Shown piece after piece: positions 45,387-57,579 of a stretch of DNA of 64,000 nucleotides. Each line of letters opens with the position of its first letter. Positions within the stretch are counted from its first letter, which is position 1. Made by a program: the position numbers and the translations under genes. Source of the DNA: Panaeolus papilionaceus (Eukaryota; Basidiomycota; Agaricomycetes; Agaricales); NCBI GenBank assembly GCA_015501605.1, contig JADNRZ010000006.1, forward strand, positions 2,170,001 through 2,234,000. Direction: 5' to 3'. The notes beneath the pieces were generated by a model. The model saw only the letters and a list, made by a program, of their open reading frames with translations. It was not told where the DNA came from and searched no databases.

Positions 45387-45745
45387 CAAAGAATCATGTG
45401 AAAACTATGGGGGTATCAGTGTCGGCTCTATATAGCTATAAACCCTCATTGCAGGCGACCAACTAGGAATCTTAGGATTTGTTGTACTAGGTGGGTAAAA
45501 TATAGATGCATGCACCGTTTATTATTAATAGCTAGTATAGGGAAGAACAGGGTTTCATTTGTAACAAAAGTGAATAAAATCAGGACGTTCAATATAACAT
45601 AGAAAAGTGATGAAAGTGTCAGAAAACTAGTCCAATATACACCCCACATGCCTACCCTTCTTCACTTTGGGAGGATTAATTAGATCCCTTTAAGGAAAAA
45701 ATAGGTATCAGAAACGAGTGAGCACAGATAAAAGAGGCGATTCTC

Positions 45746-48666
45746 CTACATTCCTGCTTTGGCCCATGCTCTCAGCATGTCTTCCAACTTCTTTCCGTGG
45801 TATTTGTCAGCCTTGATAGCATCTAAGACAGTGAGGATGTTGTCGTAGGTATCGGCATAAAGGTTACTCTCAAAAGGGATTGCAATATACATTCCCTGAG
45901 AGTATTCGTCAATACAGTTGTATATCTACAGCGGATAGTGAGCAAAAAGTGTTTGATGGTGTGAATGGAAACATACGCAAATCGCAGCAAGAGCTAACAC
46001 TCGAATAGGAACCGCTTCCTCAAATTGTCCTGGAAATCGACGAGCAAGAGAGTCCTTCTTCTTGTAAAAGAACTCTAAGACAAGAGCTCTGATACATGGA
46101 TGAGCGAAGTTAGACTTCTTTCCCTACAGAAAAGTTAGTGGGTGATATTGCTAGAGGGTATTTAAACGTGAAATGAACAAACATTGATATCAACAGGACC
46201 ACAATGCCACTTCGTCCCGGAATCCCCTTCCTGGAGTTTGTAAACCTGTTTGGCGATTACTGAATGTGCCTCGGCTTGACTATGAGCACCATCAATGTAG
46301 CCTTCTTCGCCTTCATCTGGGAGTTCAAAGTGTTTTCCATAAAATTTTTCCTTGGTGACCAGATTCTTACAGACGTCCTTCATCTTTCCTCGGAAGGTTG
46401 CACACTCTTTGAAGACCTGTATATATCCATGAGTGTAAAATGCGATGTATCCATTAATGCAATCCTAACTCACCAATATGTCCATGCTTCGTGTATGCGA
46501 GAATTCTTGAGAAAACACCATAGTAATTGAGTAACAAATAAGAGAAACGCCTAAAATTTAAAACATACCAGGATCAAATTCGACATTGTTTTCCTTAATA
46601 TGGTATTGGATGCGCTCAGCAAGAATGCTAGAAGCAATGCTGAGGTGTTTCTCCCGGTTGGGAAAGGCGAACTCCAATGAAACATACAGCTGAATGTAAT
46701 ACTTGGACTCGACCAAAACCATTTTCCAGGTACCAGAGGACGAATAAAATCTAAGAGTCGCTGGATTGGGTGCATCTGGAGAAATCCTGACACCTCGTCT
46801 AGCCACTGGAGCTTCATCGTCAGTAGATTCTTCATCGCTCTCGTCCTGAGAATCCTCTTGACTATTAGTCGCAATATTGCTGAGTCGTCCTTGGTGCTGA
46901 GCGGCAAGATGAAGATGTTCCTCCTGAGGTAAATGTCGAGCATGATTTCTAGCACGGTGACTTGCCAGAACGTCTTGCACAACAGGAGGCTTAAGGAAAA
47001 ATATGGAAACATGGATCTAAAAATTATTGCAAGTGGACCACTCACTGTAGGGTCTCTCTGAGACGCTGCTATGGATTCTTGTTCATCCATGTCCTGGAAG
47101 TTTTGTTGAGCGGCTTTCATGACGATTAGCATCTAAACACCAATCAAAAAGTCAAGATAAAGAACAAAGTATACCACCTGTGAAAATCGACATTCAGCTT
47201 TATATCTTGGACCCAACTAAGGCAGTAAAACATGAGAGAAGACATCGAGAGTGACTTGCCTTTATCAGAAACATATTCTAGTTCTGCATCATCGTCTTCT
47301 TCCATGGTTGGGTAATAGCTAGGTTGATGATTTAAATGAATGGGACCAGGGGTTACTACATGCTTGCGTCAGTAAGCCACTATTGTGAAAAATAAATCAA
47401 ATAGATACAAGTTATGTCCTCTGTTGAGGCTCGAAGTTTTCCCAAATTAGTATGGTCTTCCATTCCATAATCCTCTTTGTCGCTATTATTGCTGCCATGT
47501 ATGTCTTGAAATTCTTCCTCATGCCCTGCGTTACCAATGGTGCGCGGTTCTCCATCTTCTTTATCACTATTGTTGGCATGCGCTTCTTCATCTTCAGACT
47601 CAACAATGGCCCTGGTTCTTTTTCTACCATATACAACGGTGGCAGGTTTGGAGAACAAATTGCCGATGTCGTCTGTGTAATAACATAAGTAGAGGTCAGA
47701 CGATTTGGAATTCTGAATTGGCTTACCATAGTTGGTGTCGTCATCGACATATTCTTCTCTATCGGCAGAAGGCAGAACCCTGGAGGTGATCTTAGAGTTA
47801 ACACCTTCCAGAGTGTCGATACTGTCCCAGCTGTGTTCTCTGATGGTGGCCTGAAGCATCAGGATTAGTTTATAAATATCAAGGGAGGAGAATTGGGAGC
47901 GACCGTACATTGGGTTTCAAAGCCATTTCATGGGACTTGGAGGCTGGATTTCCAGTGACGTTCCTTGCCAATGCCTGTTGCATGGAGAACCCACCTTCTC
48001 CGACAACTGGCTATATAGCCACAATTAGTTAAGAGCAGTATAAGGGAGATGAAAAGAGTACTTTAGATGGTAGCAACATTTCTGGACCTAGCGCAAGTGC
48101 TGCAGGCGGTTTTAACTGATGAAGAGTGTAGGTGTTGTTCTGAAAAGGGTCGACAGACAATGATGGTGCATCTTTGCAGGATGCAGGCTGAAAGTAAATA
48201 TTAGTAATGCCCAATATCCATGAAAACAGACATACATCAGCTATAGTTTGGTTGAGCTTCAAGCGTTTATGGGCGGGCTGAAGGATGGCTCTTGGAGCCA
48301 TAGGGTTATCTGGCAAACCTGAAGGCATATTTTTTACAACAGCCATGGGCTTCACAGAACCGCGTTTGGTGGTTGTCTTTGAGGGTTTTGGTTGGCCTAC
48401 TAGGGTTTCAGTCAACTTATCCCTGTTCACAATGGTACTTTTGATCTGTCGCTTTTCTCTGCCTGAAGCGAGAGAGTTGGCTGGTTGATTCTCTGAAAAA
48501 GACCAATATTGAGTCTTATGAACTTGGAAAAGAGGTGAACAAACCTTTATTTGCAGGTTGAGCTGCTAAACCTGTACTCAAACATTTTTTAGACTGTAAT
48601 AAACGAACTTGAAGGTAACAAAAAAAAGTGCGTACCTCTAACGGCAGCAGTAGTTTGCTTGGCCAT
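45746..48666 (-). CDS. DUF6532-like protein, 717 aa, 15 exons
   Basis: All fifteen exons join in phase: 48666-48636, 48571-48545, 48492-48236, 48187-48062, 48010-47909, 47850-47727, 47672-47409, 47355-47273, 47216-47178, 47132-47046, 46989-46569, 46505-46474, 46416-46183, 46123-45977 and 45925-45746. The N-terminal half is Lys/Ser-rich and disordered with acidic stretches (ESEDEEAH, NNSDKED). The C-terminal 280 residues look globular and end with NFAHPCIRALVLEFFYKKKD, ALAAICIYNCIDEYSQGM and KLEDMLRAWAKAGM, the pattern I associate with DUF6532, a family abundant in agaricomycetes and of unknown function. It is the first gene inside the left end. Intactness over 15 exons implies recent selection. 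A nuclear DNA-associated role is a guess. Confidence 0.8.
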
Positions 48667-48967
48667 GGTTAGAAACGGGTGAATACTGGCAGCCTGGATA
48701 TTTAAAAAAATGTGGATAAGACAGACGACTCTGAGAATAGGGCGAAGGAAAAAGACAGTCGAGCATTGAATTTCATGTTGGTTTTCAGGTTCACAAGGTT
48801 TATAGTTGTTTGTTTCAGGTTCGACCATGACAACCTAGGGTCACCCCATTTCACTCCTAGTCAAGCAGATATTACCATGCCATAGCGAACAACTAGATGC
48901 AAAATATATGGGTTACCAGTGTATTATGAGAAGTAACAAACCACTTTTGAGTGACTACAGAATACAG

Positions 48968-49540
48968 TTAGTCCAGAATCGCAGATACTAGGTGGCCCTT
49001 ATTATTGAAGGCAGTAACAACGCCGTCTAGAGAACATAAAAGTAGTATCAGCTTTACACACCAAAGACTTGGAAATTACAATATGTGCATAGCTACCTTG
49101 TTCAACAGTCAACTGTGAGTCAGGATTGTGTTGGTGTAGAGCCAGTGGAGCGACATAACCTGAGATGTGGATAGCGTAGGATAGTCGTCCTATTCTTTGG
49201 TCAAGAAGGAAAAGTTGTTCTTCTGCTCTTTCAAGGTCTTTTGTAGCCTGTTGCAGCCTCTGGAGTGATTGCTCTTTTAACTGAAAATGATGCTCATGAA
49301 GTTTGTTGGCCTTCGCAATCAAGGCATCTGCAGTGCCTTGCGAGATAATCAGAAAGGGCTCTTCCTTGGACATTTTGATTGAAGAAATTATAAGATATCG
49401 ATGACGCATTCCCAAATTAAATTAATACATACTAGACTCAAATTACAGTCGTCAGATGTTTCAACAGAGGCAGATTCGACCTCCAAGTCTAATGTAGTTT
49501 GTTGAAGGTGATTATTTGTTGTCGCCAACTTGGAGCTCAT
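48968..49540 (-). CDS. Small charged helical protein, 144 aa, three exons
   Basis: Exons 49540-49433, 49364-49097 and 49026-48968 join in phase (introns 68 and 70 bp). The N-terminus is Thr/Asn/Glu-rich. A helix with coiled-coil character (LKEQSLQRLQQATKDLERAEE) spans roughly residues 60-95, and the protein ends DGVVTAFNNKGHLVSAILD. No family recognised. It lies head to tail with the TET/JBP gene (stop 255 bp upstream) and the DUF6532-like gene (start 301 bp downstream), same strand, suggesting a module that moves together. A DNA-binding or partner role for the dioxygenase is only inference. Confidence 0.65.
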
Positions 49541-49794
49541 GGTAGACTTGCTATTTTGGGTAAATGATGAATGCTATATAGTTTTAATCAGTGTAACACA
49601 GTAAATGTTAATATATCGCTCACTAGAGATGTGGGGAGAGTGGTAGTGGTTGTTCACAAGGAAGGAGAGGTGTGTGAAAGTATACACTCATCAACCATTC
49701 ATAATCATTTGTAAATGTTAACATGTACAAGAGCGACGGGAAGTACCAAATATAGGTCACATGATTAGAAACCCCTCTGAAGAACTGGTACTAG

Positions 49795-52700
49795 TTACTC
49801 TGAAGGGGACACTCTTTTGATAATAAACCTTGAGGGCAGCCAACCATTACGCCTAGCGTTCCATATAGCTAGGGCTCCATCAGTATGAAAGACAAGGCTA
49901 ACTCTCTCCCCCACATAATGAGTATTAAAGTGCGAAAGAGCATTAGAAACAAAAACGACTGCATCACCACATCGTAGAGATAGACGCAATCCAGCCTCCA
50001 TTAGACACAAGTCCCCTCCTTGACAGTCCTTCGTTAGAGCAAGAACCACACATATGCCAGCGTCCTTCTCATCTCGATGGACTTCTGTACAAACATTGAA
50101 GTTGATGACAAAACCGCCAAAAGGTTCGACAGGAGATCGTCCTCCTCCAGGCAAATCTTTAGCTAGTGTTGCAATGAGCTGGATTTCATCTGGAAGAACA
50201 TGCCTCATCTGTAGAAATATGGATTTATTTCCAGAAAAAAAAAGAGAAGGCAAAGGACGAACAGCTTCATATAACCATTCAAATACAGGATCAAGGACTT
50301 CGCACAGTGTTGTATATTCCTCCAGGTTATCCTGAGTCTCCTTTGATGTTCGGGGCATAGTTTGTGGTGTACTACACTTTTTATGCTTCTGTTGGCGTCT
50401 CTCGTAGTCCACAGGGTGTTCATCTGGTTCTGCGTTATCGCCCTATTAAAACATTAGCTACAAGTAAAACCTGCAAAAGCTATACAAACTTACCTGAAGT
50501 GAGTATCGGTTATACCAGACAAAGTGAAGACTGGAGAAGTCCTCTACCTGTTCGCTAGAAGATCTATGACAGATCTCTTGGTCGAAGAAGGTTGTCTTTA
50601 TGGCGTTCAAAAGATTTCTGCGCAAATCTTCAGGTAAATCTGGAAGTAATGCAGCAAGAAATTGTCCATCTTTTCCATTAATACGTAGTCGACGTCTAAT
50701 CCATTAGTATTAGCAATGTGTAAGCATTGGAGGATATGTGATGGACAACGCACCCTGAAAGCATTTCTGGTTTGATTTGAATGTAATCTGAATTGGAGCG
50801 TCGATAGCCAGAAGAGAGTATTCTGTTGAGCTTGAAGAAGGTGCCGAATGTTAGAATTGAATAGTTTTATCATCAAAGAGGAACTCACCTGCTCCTCTAC
50901 CTCACCAATAGACATGGTGGGGCATGCACTATCAGCAAACCTTCGGTGGGTGTCGGTATATTTTCGGGAATTTTCGAGAGAACAGTTTGCAGGGTATTTT
51001 TTCGACCGGTTATAAGGATGATGGAGGTCAAAAGGTGTATTGATGATGTCCAGCTCCACTGGAGGATGTTGCGAATATTCCAACTCAGTAGGTAACTCTT
51101 CATTGTCAGTGATTTGGGACATAGGTGAAGGAAACCTATCTGGATTGGCAGTTATGAGGGCGTATGGCTGAGTGGTGTTAGAGGGGAGTGATTGGAATAT
51201 AGACGACTGTAGAAGGTGAATTGAAAATGCTTCCTCATCATCCACGGGTAGAAGACAAGCTGCCCAGGCCTTAAAACATCTGGGGGGAATCATGGTACTG
51301 GATCGAAAAAAATTTAACGATTCAAGTACAATGTCTAGAGCAAAAATAGATACGTACTTCACCAAGAGCGAGTTAAAAAATCTATCAGAATCAGATAAAT
51401 CTGTTGATATATCAAGTTCTCCTCTAATGCCACCAGGTATAAGGAATGCGTCGTCGAAAAATGTGGCGAACTTTAATTGATATTTCTTGCGAAGGAGGGC
51501 AATGACTGGAATTATGTATTCAATGACCTGCGCCCCTTTCTCATCATCTAGAACCTTGCAGCATTAGAGACCAGTAGCTTGAACGATAGAAAAGAAATGA
51601 CCATACCAGTAGGTGCTCTGATTAGGTGACATAATCTAACCAAAGTATCATGTGTAAGCTTGAAGAACGATATCCCGGAACTTTGCTGATAGCATGCAAT
51701 AAGGAGGAGTAACAGAATAGTACCTGAGAAAGGATGAGTTATCGATAGACAAGTAGAATATATGGCTTACCTGCTCCGGCTAGGATAATGCACCTTCGAC
51801 CATCATCATAATAGGTTCGCATTGTTTTAACAGTCAGCATGCCTGTTGCCGTTGTAATAGCCGCTCGTTTTAAGATGGTCTCTTCAGACTCATTACTGAT
51901 CCCCTGTCGCCTAAGAAGGTGTCAAGATATTAAGAATACCGCAAATTGGAGACACGCACCTGTGTACATAGATCGCCAAGTACATAGTACTGATCATATA
52001 GTTAAAGGTACAAAGAGCACCTCCTTGCTTCGCCTTATAGCAGCGAAGAATCAAATTTTGTGGTGAATCCACACTCATAATCTGTTGGGCGATGCTAGAA
52101 TCCTGAGAGAGAGCCAGTTGAGGAGCAGATAGTCTTTGGAAAGTGAGGTCAATAGTGTCTAGGACCGTAGAAGCCTCGTGTACAGGCTTAAGGAGAATGT
52201 CCCTGCAGAGAGTGGCAAGCCTTTGAAAGAATTGCAGTGGGAGACGTGCAAGCACTTGAGACTCGAGAATTGGGGGAGAGGTCTGCACATGATCAAGGAC
52301 ATCGCCTGCAGTTGGCTCAAAAGGCATGGCCTCTTCATTGGAATCTATGTATTCCCTATCGTTCAGATGCCGTGACACTTGTGCCATACCACCCCTACGG
52401 TCAGCTGATTTTTTGGCGCGTGAATGACGAGGACGTGCTTCTTGACCAATGACCTGAGTTTTTGCTTGTGACTTCTTGGAATCGGAGGATCTGGTCTTGC
52501 GGGTTGGTTTGGTAGTTGGGGTGGCGGACTCAGAGACTGGTGTAGATAGGGTAGAAGAGGCCTTGTAGATCTTTAGTATGAGGTCGTGCAGGTGAAATAA
52601 TAAAGAATCAAGACATACCATTATGCGCTCGGATCGTCGCCTGGACTGCTGCTCCTCAGCCAACCCCAATACACCTGCTAATTTAGTCTCCACGATTTTG

Positions 52701-52807
52701 AGGATATCAGACGAGCTTGACTGTAGCACAAGTCCTGAATGGGCGATAAGAAAAGTGTGGATGGCCTGCGCTTCCTCCTGAGTGAGCGACAACGATTCCG
52801 GTGGCAT
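49795..52807 (-). CDS. TET/JBP-type 2OG-Fe(II) dioxygenase, 860 aa, nine exons
   Basis: Exons 52807-52619, 52570-51960, 51910-51771, 51723-51607, 51547-51358, 51297-50889, 50830-50754, 50695-50494 and 50442-49795 join in phase without stops. The C-terminal domain carries the metal triad HxD in NVCTEVHRDEKD (His767, Asp769) and the distal histidine in SNALSHFNTH (His816), with the 2-oxoglutarate-binding arginine in GERVSLVFHTD (Arg825). This spacing and the flanking PFGGFVINFNVC and GGDLCLMEAGL match the fungal TET/JBP family, which oxidises 5-methylcytosine or thymine in DNA. The N-terminal 600 residues are Ser/Lys-rich, then helical, with no recognised domain. Such genes are expanded in mushrooms and linked to KDZ-type transposons. 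All catalytic residues are present. Confidence 0.85.
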
Positions 52808-53100
52808 GAGTGATGACTAGAGTAAGACAATAGCTTCATGAACAATAACAAGTTTATTAGCGTAAATAAATGTCATAAAATCAAACAATTGTGAATTGCG
52901 ACTTACTGTAAGGTCAGGGATATGGGGTTGGAATGGAAGTTAAAGAGTATCGCAGGAGGGAACACTCGGAATGCGACTTCTGAACTTTCCCACACACACG
53001 GCTGACTTCAGATCTAGAGTCGCAGGCCTGCTTGAGAGGATCCAAAGTCCGAGTCTTTCAAAGAACGTACACAAGAAATACAAGTTAGCATAGAGTTTGA

Positions 53101-54446
53101 GTAGGTGGAGGCCGTGATGATTATTATTCATCATCGTATCGCGGATACCCACCGCCCCCTCCAGGATCGCATGGTGTGCCTCCCCCGCCTGCGTCTGTGC
53201 CAGGTCATGGCCCGCCTTCACAGGCAGCAGCGAGTGCACCACCACCTCTCCCTACGGGAGCAGGAGTGAGTTCGATCCCGCCGCCTCCTGGGATTGTCCC
53301 AGCGTCAATACCTATACCACCCAGCCCCGTCCCCGGACCCGTATCATGCTCAGGTCCAGCGTTGACTCCTACGCACACCACCGTCCCTCCTGTCGCCTCC
53401 GTTTCAGGTCCAGGCCCAGCACCGGGCGCGACGACGCCCAATATAAAAGCCGCTATGATGACGACTGCGAAGCTGCTCCCTGGGGTGCCGTGTATGCTCG
53501 AGGGCTGCGATTGTGAGAGCTCGAGGGCGTGGAGGCCTGATAGGAAGCGGGCGGAGAGGATTGATAGGGAGCGGGCGGAGGAGAGGGAGAGGGAGTGGAG
53601 GGATAGGGAGCAGCAGCAGCGTGAGCGGGAGAGGAGGGAGTATAGGGAACGGGAGATGAGGGAGAGGGAGCAGAGGGAGAGGGTAGGGAGGGAGAGGGAG
53701 AAGCAACATAGAGAGAGGGAGAGGGAGAGGAGGGAGAGCAAGGATGAGGTTATGGGGAGTCCGGAGAGGGTGGCGAGCCCCCCTGTTGGGGGTAATGGCA
53801 ATGCGGAGGGTGGGAGTAGTCCTAATCCGAATGCGATCGTCGCGAGTCCGACTCCCAATCCTGCTATTGCCAGTCCCAACCCTACTCCTAGCGCAAACGC
53901 AAATGCGAACCCCAGCATCAACATCACCAACGGAAACGCGAATGCGAATGGGAACGCGGGTCTAACAGCGCCCACGACGCATGCTATGATGCCTTCTCCG
54001 CCTATTTCGCACTCGAGTGCGGAGAGTGATGGGGAGGGGAGAAGGAAGAAGATGAGGGAGGAAGATGATCGGGAGGAGAGGAGGGAGTTCAAGGATAAAG
54101 AGGGGAGAGAGGACAGAGAGGGTAGGGAGGAGAGGAGGGAGAGAGAACGAGACAGAGAAAGGGGCGAAGGAAGAGAGGATAGGAAGGGGCCTGTGTCGGC
54201 GCTGATGGGATCCTCGCCCAGCTTCCCTACGTATTTGCCTGGCCCATATCCTCCGCCGTTACTTAACCAGAGGAGTTCAACAGGGAGTGGGGTTTTGAGG
54301 AGTGGTGCGTTCTATTCTTTTATGTTGTATCTGAAGACTTGCTGATTGCTGACTTTGGCGTTGTAGGTGTTCCAGCACTTTCGAGGAGAGTAAGTGCACC
54401 TGTGAGGGAAGGATATTCCACAGGTGAAGGACCGGGCTTTGGATAG
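53101..54446 (+). CDS. Host-like Pro- and Arg/Glu-rich protein, 5' end missing
   Basis: The frame is open from about 53101, beginning GGGRDDYYSSSYRGYPPPPP, with no ATG until a Met-Met about 115 residues in, so the true start is absent or in an exon not seen. Exon 1 ends 54304; intron 54305-54366 (gtgcgt...tgtag) leads in phase to a short last exon ending at TAG 54446 (SGVPALSRRVSAPVREGYST). The protein has a Pro-rich N-terminus, a possible short Cys cluster (CMLEGCDCES), long Arg/Glu runs and an Asn/Ala-rich linker. It is GC-richer than the transposon genes on either side. It looks like a captured host gene with a complete 3' end. Function unknown. Confidence 0.5.
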
Positions 54447-54649
54447 TGTGGTTGAGGTGTTGTAGACATGTTTAATGGTGGGGGTGCAGGAACGGGTGGA
54501 TGAGGACACCTCGGCGTAGGTGTTGACGATCCTACGCTATTAGTTGGATAGAGCCTGAGTGTCTCGTTCGTCCTTGATGATTCCAGACTTTGTGACCACA
54601 GAGTTGACTATAAGTGATAGATTAGTGTTATGAATTCAATAATATAGAA
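54447..54649. other. Short intergenic stretch between convergent cargo genes
   Basis: Lies between the stop at 54446 and the end of the minus-strand cargo frames. Nothing recognised. Confidence 0.4.
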
Positions 54650-57453
54650 AAAAATTTGAACACACTAGCACTGATGAAACTCATCCCTCTTCCGGATCTT
54701 CCATCTCCACCCAAAGCAGGGGGTAGTCGTGCGCCACACGCTTTGAGGTAAAAGCTTTGAGTGGGGCGACAATAAAACATGCCGCAACACCCAGTGTCTG
54801 TTAAGACGATCAATTCCACTTTCAAAAAACAAAAATAAAAAACGTACGGCAAAGGAGTGTGTAAATCCAAACTGGAATCACTATCCCCACACGTATCCTG
54901 CATCTCGTCTCTCCCAGGCTCAACCTCCCCAAACTCGCCTCCTTCGGTGACCTCATTCGACATCATGCGCTGCCTTCCGCGATTCTGCTCTCCAGGAAAG
55001 CCAAATCCATGGTCAACCCAACTCTCCTTACCCGCTTCTGGTCCACTGCTCTCGCTGGCCCTTCTCTTCCCGCTGGCACCAACAGACCTAAACGCACTTG
55101 GCACACCATCCAACAAGCTCTTGTCAGAAAGCGCCGAGACACTGGCAAAGTTCCTAAGCCTTGTCCTCCCCTTTTCGCTGTGAAAGAAGCAGAGAAGGTA
55201 TATGTTGGCGAGCGTGATAGCAAGGAATTGGCATAATGTCCATTTGACTTGGTGCCAGGTTGCGGTTTTGGAGTGGACGAAAGGATGGCTTCAATATCAG
55301 GGGACGGAGACCTGGTATCACTAGCCTCCTTACTACGTGCTCGCAGGCGCAATTTCTGGGACTGAGAAGGGTTGCTCAGAAGGTCTTTCAGCAATCAGTG
55401 TCCTTGCTTGTCTGAATTAGAGTGTACGCGGTGGAGGACCTGAAAGGTATGGGAGTGCCTTGAGGCTGCGAGGGTTTAACCACCACATGATGAGGTCATG
55501 GAACCCAAACGATACGCAGATCATAGCAAGCACCCCTTCCTCACAACCTCAATCCTCTTCACATACACTCCCGCCGTAACGCTGAACATCACACTCCTCC
55601 TCTTCTTATCCCCTCCTCCTCCACTCACATTATCCACAATAACCAACGAAGACGTACTCCCCGGCGGACTCACGCGCCGACTCGTACTAGGACTGAGTTT
55701 GGGGCTTTCCCCATCCTTGGGTTGACCCCGCTCCCGCTCTGTGTCTGATTTCCCCCAAAACTCTGGTTTTCTTTCTCAGCGCTCCTATCACTCGCCACAC
55801 TCGCACTACCCTCGCTGCCTTCACCAATCGGTGATGCCCGTGCGGCGTCTCTCGCGATCATACGAGGGATATATATATGCGTACGGGTGAAGACTCGAGC
55901 TTTGAGGTTGGCTTTGGTCGGACGTAGGCGACGGCGTTGCAGGAGGCCCAGAGGGAACACGTACCCCGCTGAAGCGAGTGAATAAGATGTGTTGATTTTG
56001 AGGGTGGTTTCAGTCGATACAGGTGAAGGGGATAGGAGAGGAGAGGAAGGAAAATGTAAATGACGACGTAGGGAATGTGGATAAATCCACGATTTTCCTG
56101 CGTTTGTCGATTTCGTCAACTGTGAGGTTAAACATAGGCAATGCGGGATTCTGGATCTTTGTTGTTGTCTGCATCAACGTCTAGTTCAACTTCGTTTTCG
56201 TCGTCAAATACTGTAGGGAGTGTTGACGAAGGGAGAGGAGTGCCTAGGCCCACCATATTCTCAACGTCACTCTCAAACCCAAACTTTTTCTCCCCGCTCA
56301 TCTTCCACTCTTCACCCCGCAGCACGCCCTTCACACGTCCATCACGGTGTTATACGTGACACAGTATGAGCGGAGAGGGATGGTAGTATCTGACGGTCTC
56401 CGTGTATAGGGACTGCAGGTTATTAAATTTACGTTTGAGTTGGTGTTGGGAGAGGTTGAGGTTAAGTGCGACTGGGAATGAGATGGCAACCGCGTGTGGG
56501 GTGAGAGGAGCGCAGGGATTGAAAATGTAGGTGGCGATGCAGATGGTGTCGTCGTAATCGGGGACAGAGTAATTTTGGGGACACCTTCACAGGCGTTGGT
56601 GGGGTCCGGGCATGAATGGGTATAGGACCAGGATACACGGTGGGAAGGAAGACATAGCTGAGGCCGGCGGAATTTCGAGGGCATCAATGACGGGGATTCA
56701 TGTACGAGTGAGGTGGTGGTGGTGGGGATGTGTGTGAGCGGTGATGCAGCGTTCGCTAAACATGAGGTGGTGGGTGAGGCGGATATGGTGCATCGTTCGC
56801 CTGAACGGGTGGCGGATTGGGATGTGTGATGCCGGAATCTGGGGCCAGAATACAGGTGAGTTCATTGTGCAAAACAGTGGAAAGAGAGACGACATACGTA
56901 GTATTAGGAACTCTAATAACAACCCTTGTAGTCCTCCCCTCATCTTCATCATCTTCATCACCATATAAATAGCAAGCCCAACAATACCATCACCGTCGTC
57001 TTCTTCACCACTCGTCGCACTCATCTCTCCTCTCTTTTTCTCTCCTGTCTTTATCTTTCCCATCCTTTTCCTTCTCCTTGCTTTTCATCTTCAACCCCCT
57101 CTTTCACAAAGGCAAAGCCACGCCCCTCGTACCCATCACGCCTAAACCTGCAAGCTTGAACCCGGTAGCAGAGGGCGCGCATAAATCTGGAATCAGTATG
57201 CATTCAGAGTCGAAGGGAATGATACGGGGATGGAGAAGGGGTACGAGGCGTTGGGAGTGTAGAGTGCCGAGGTGGACGTTGTGCTACCTGCGGATGAGCT
57301 TGAACTTGGGATAGGGATGGGGTCGGAGGATGAGGACCTGGACTTGTATGAGGAGAGGGACATTTGACATTTTGAGGCTGTTGTTGAAGACATGTCCAGG
57401 GCAGCGGTAGGATGGTAGGATAGAGAAAGGAAGAGCAGGCCCCGTAGACGCAA
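54650..57453 (-). pseudogene. Host-like low-complexity gene(s), broken frames
   Basis: Several minus-strand blocks look translated but lie in different frames. They include a Ser-rich start (about 57.4 kb, MSSTTASKCQMSLSSYKSRS), a Lys/Glu stretch (about 57.05 kb), a Pro/His stretch with an in-frame stop (about 56.8 kb), and GFESDVENMVGLGTPLPSS (about 56.25 kb). Near 55.75 kb QPKDGESPKLSPSTSRRVSP is out of frame with its neighbour RSAEKENQSFGGNQ, with a run of five Gs in between. Near 55.0 kb RRASESSGPEAGKESWVDHG is followed by a plausible intron. Real introns can explain some switches, but not the stop and G-run shift. One or two degenerate host genes are the simplest reading. Confidence 0.4.
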
Positions 57454-57579
57454 ATTGAAGTAGATTTAATTTAATTTGCCTTGCCGAAATAAAATCGAAA
57501 GATATTGTTGCCAGATTTCGAGAGCAGCCTGAGTCACGGTTGTGGCGCGAAATAGCAGTAAGTAATGGCAAGTCGAGTG

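Noticed and set aside
46569..47132. 193-codon open frame running through the DUF6532-like gene
   Set aside because: It reads through an intron (46990-47045) and continues out of frame; the spliced model keeps the conserved frame.
47217..47272. A GC-AG intron (gcaagt donor at 47259) in the DUF6532-like gene
   Set aside because: It breaks the phase of the next exon; the canonical donor gtttct at 47272 joins both flanking exons in phase.
53205..54092. 295-codon antisense frame rich in Leu/Ser
   Set aside because: Mirror image of the Arg/Glu codon runs of the plus-strand cargo gene; purely compositional.
54335..54365. TTGCTGATTGCTGA phrase as an alternative right end of the big transposon
   Set aside because: It lies in an intron, lacks GTAGC-type subterminal repeats, and the MAU2-like frame resumes only at 62326.
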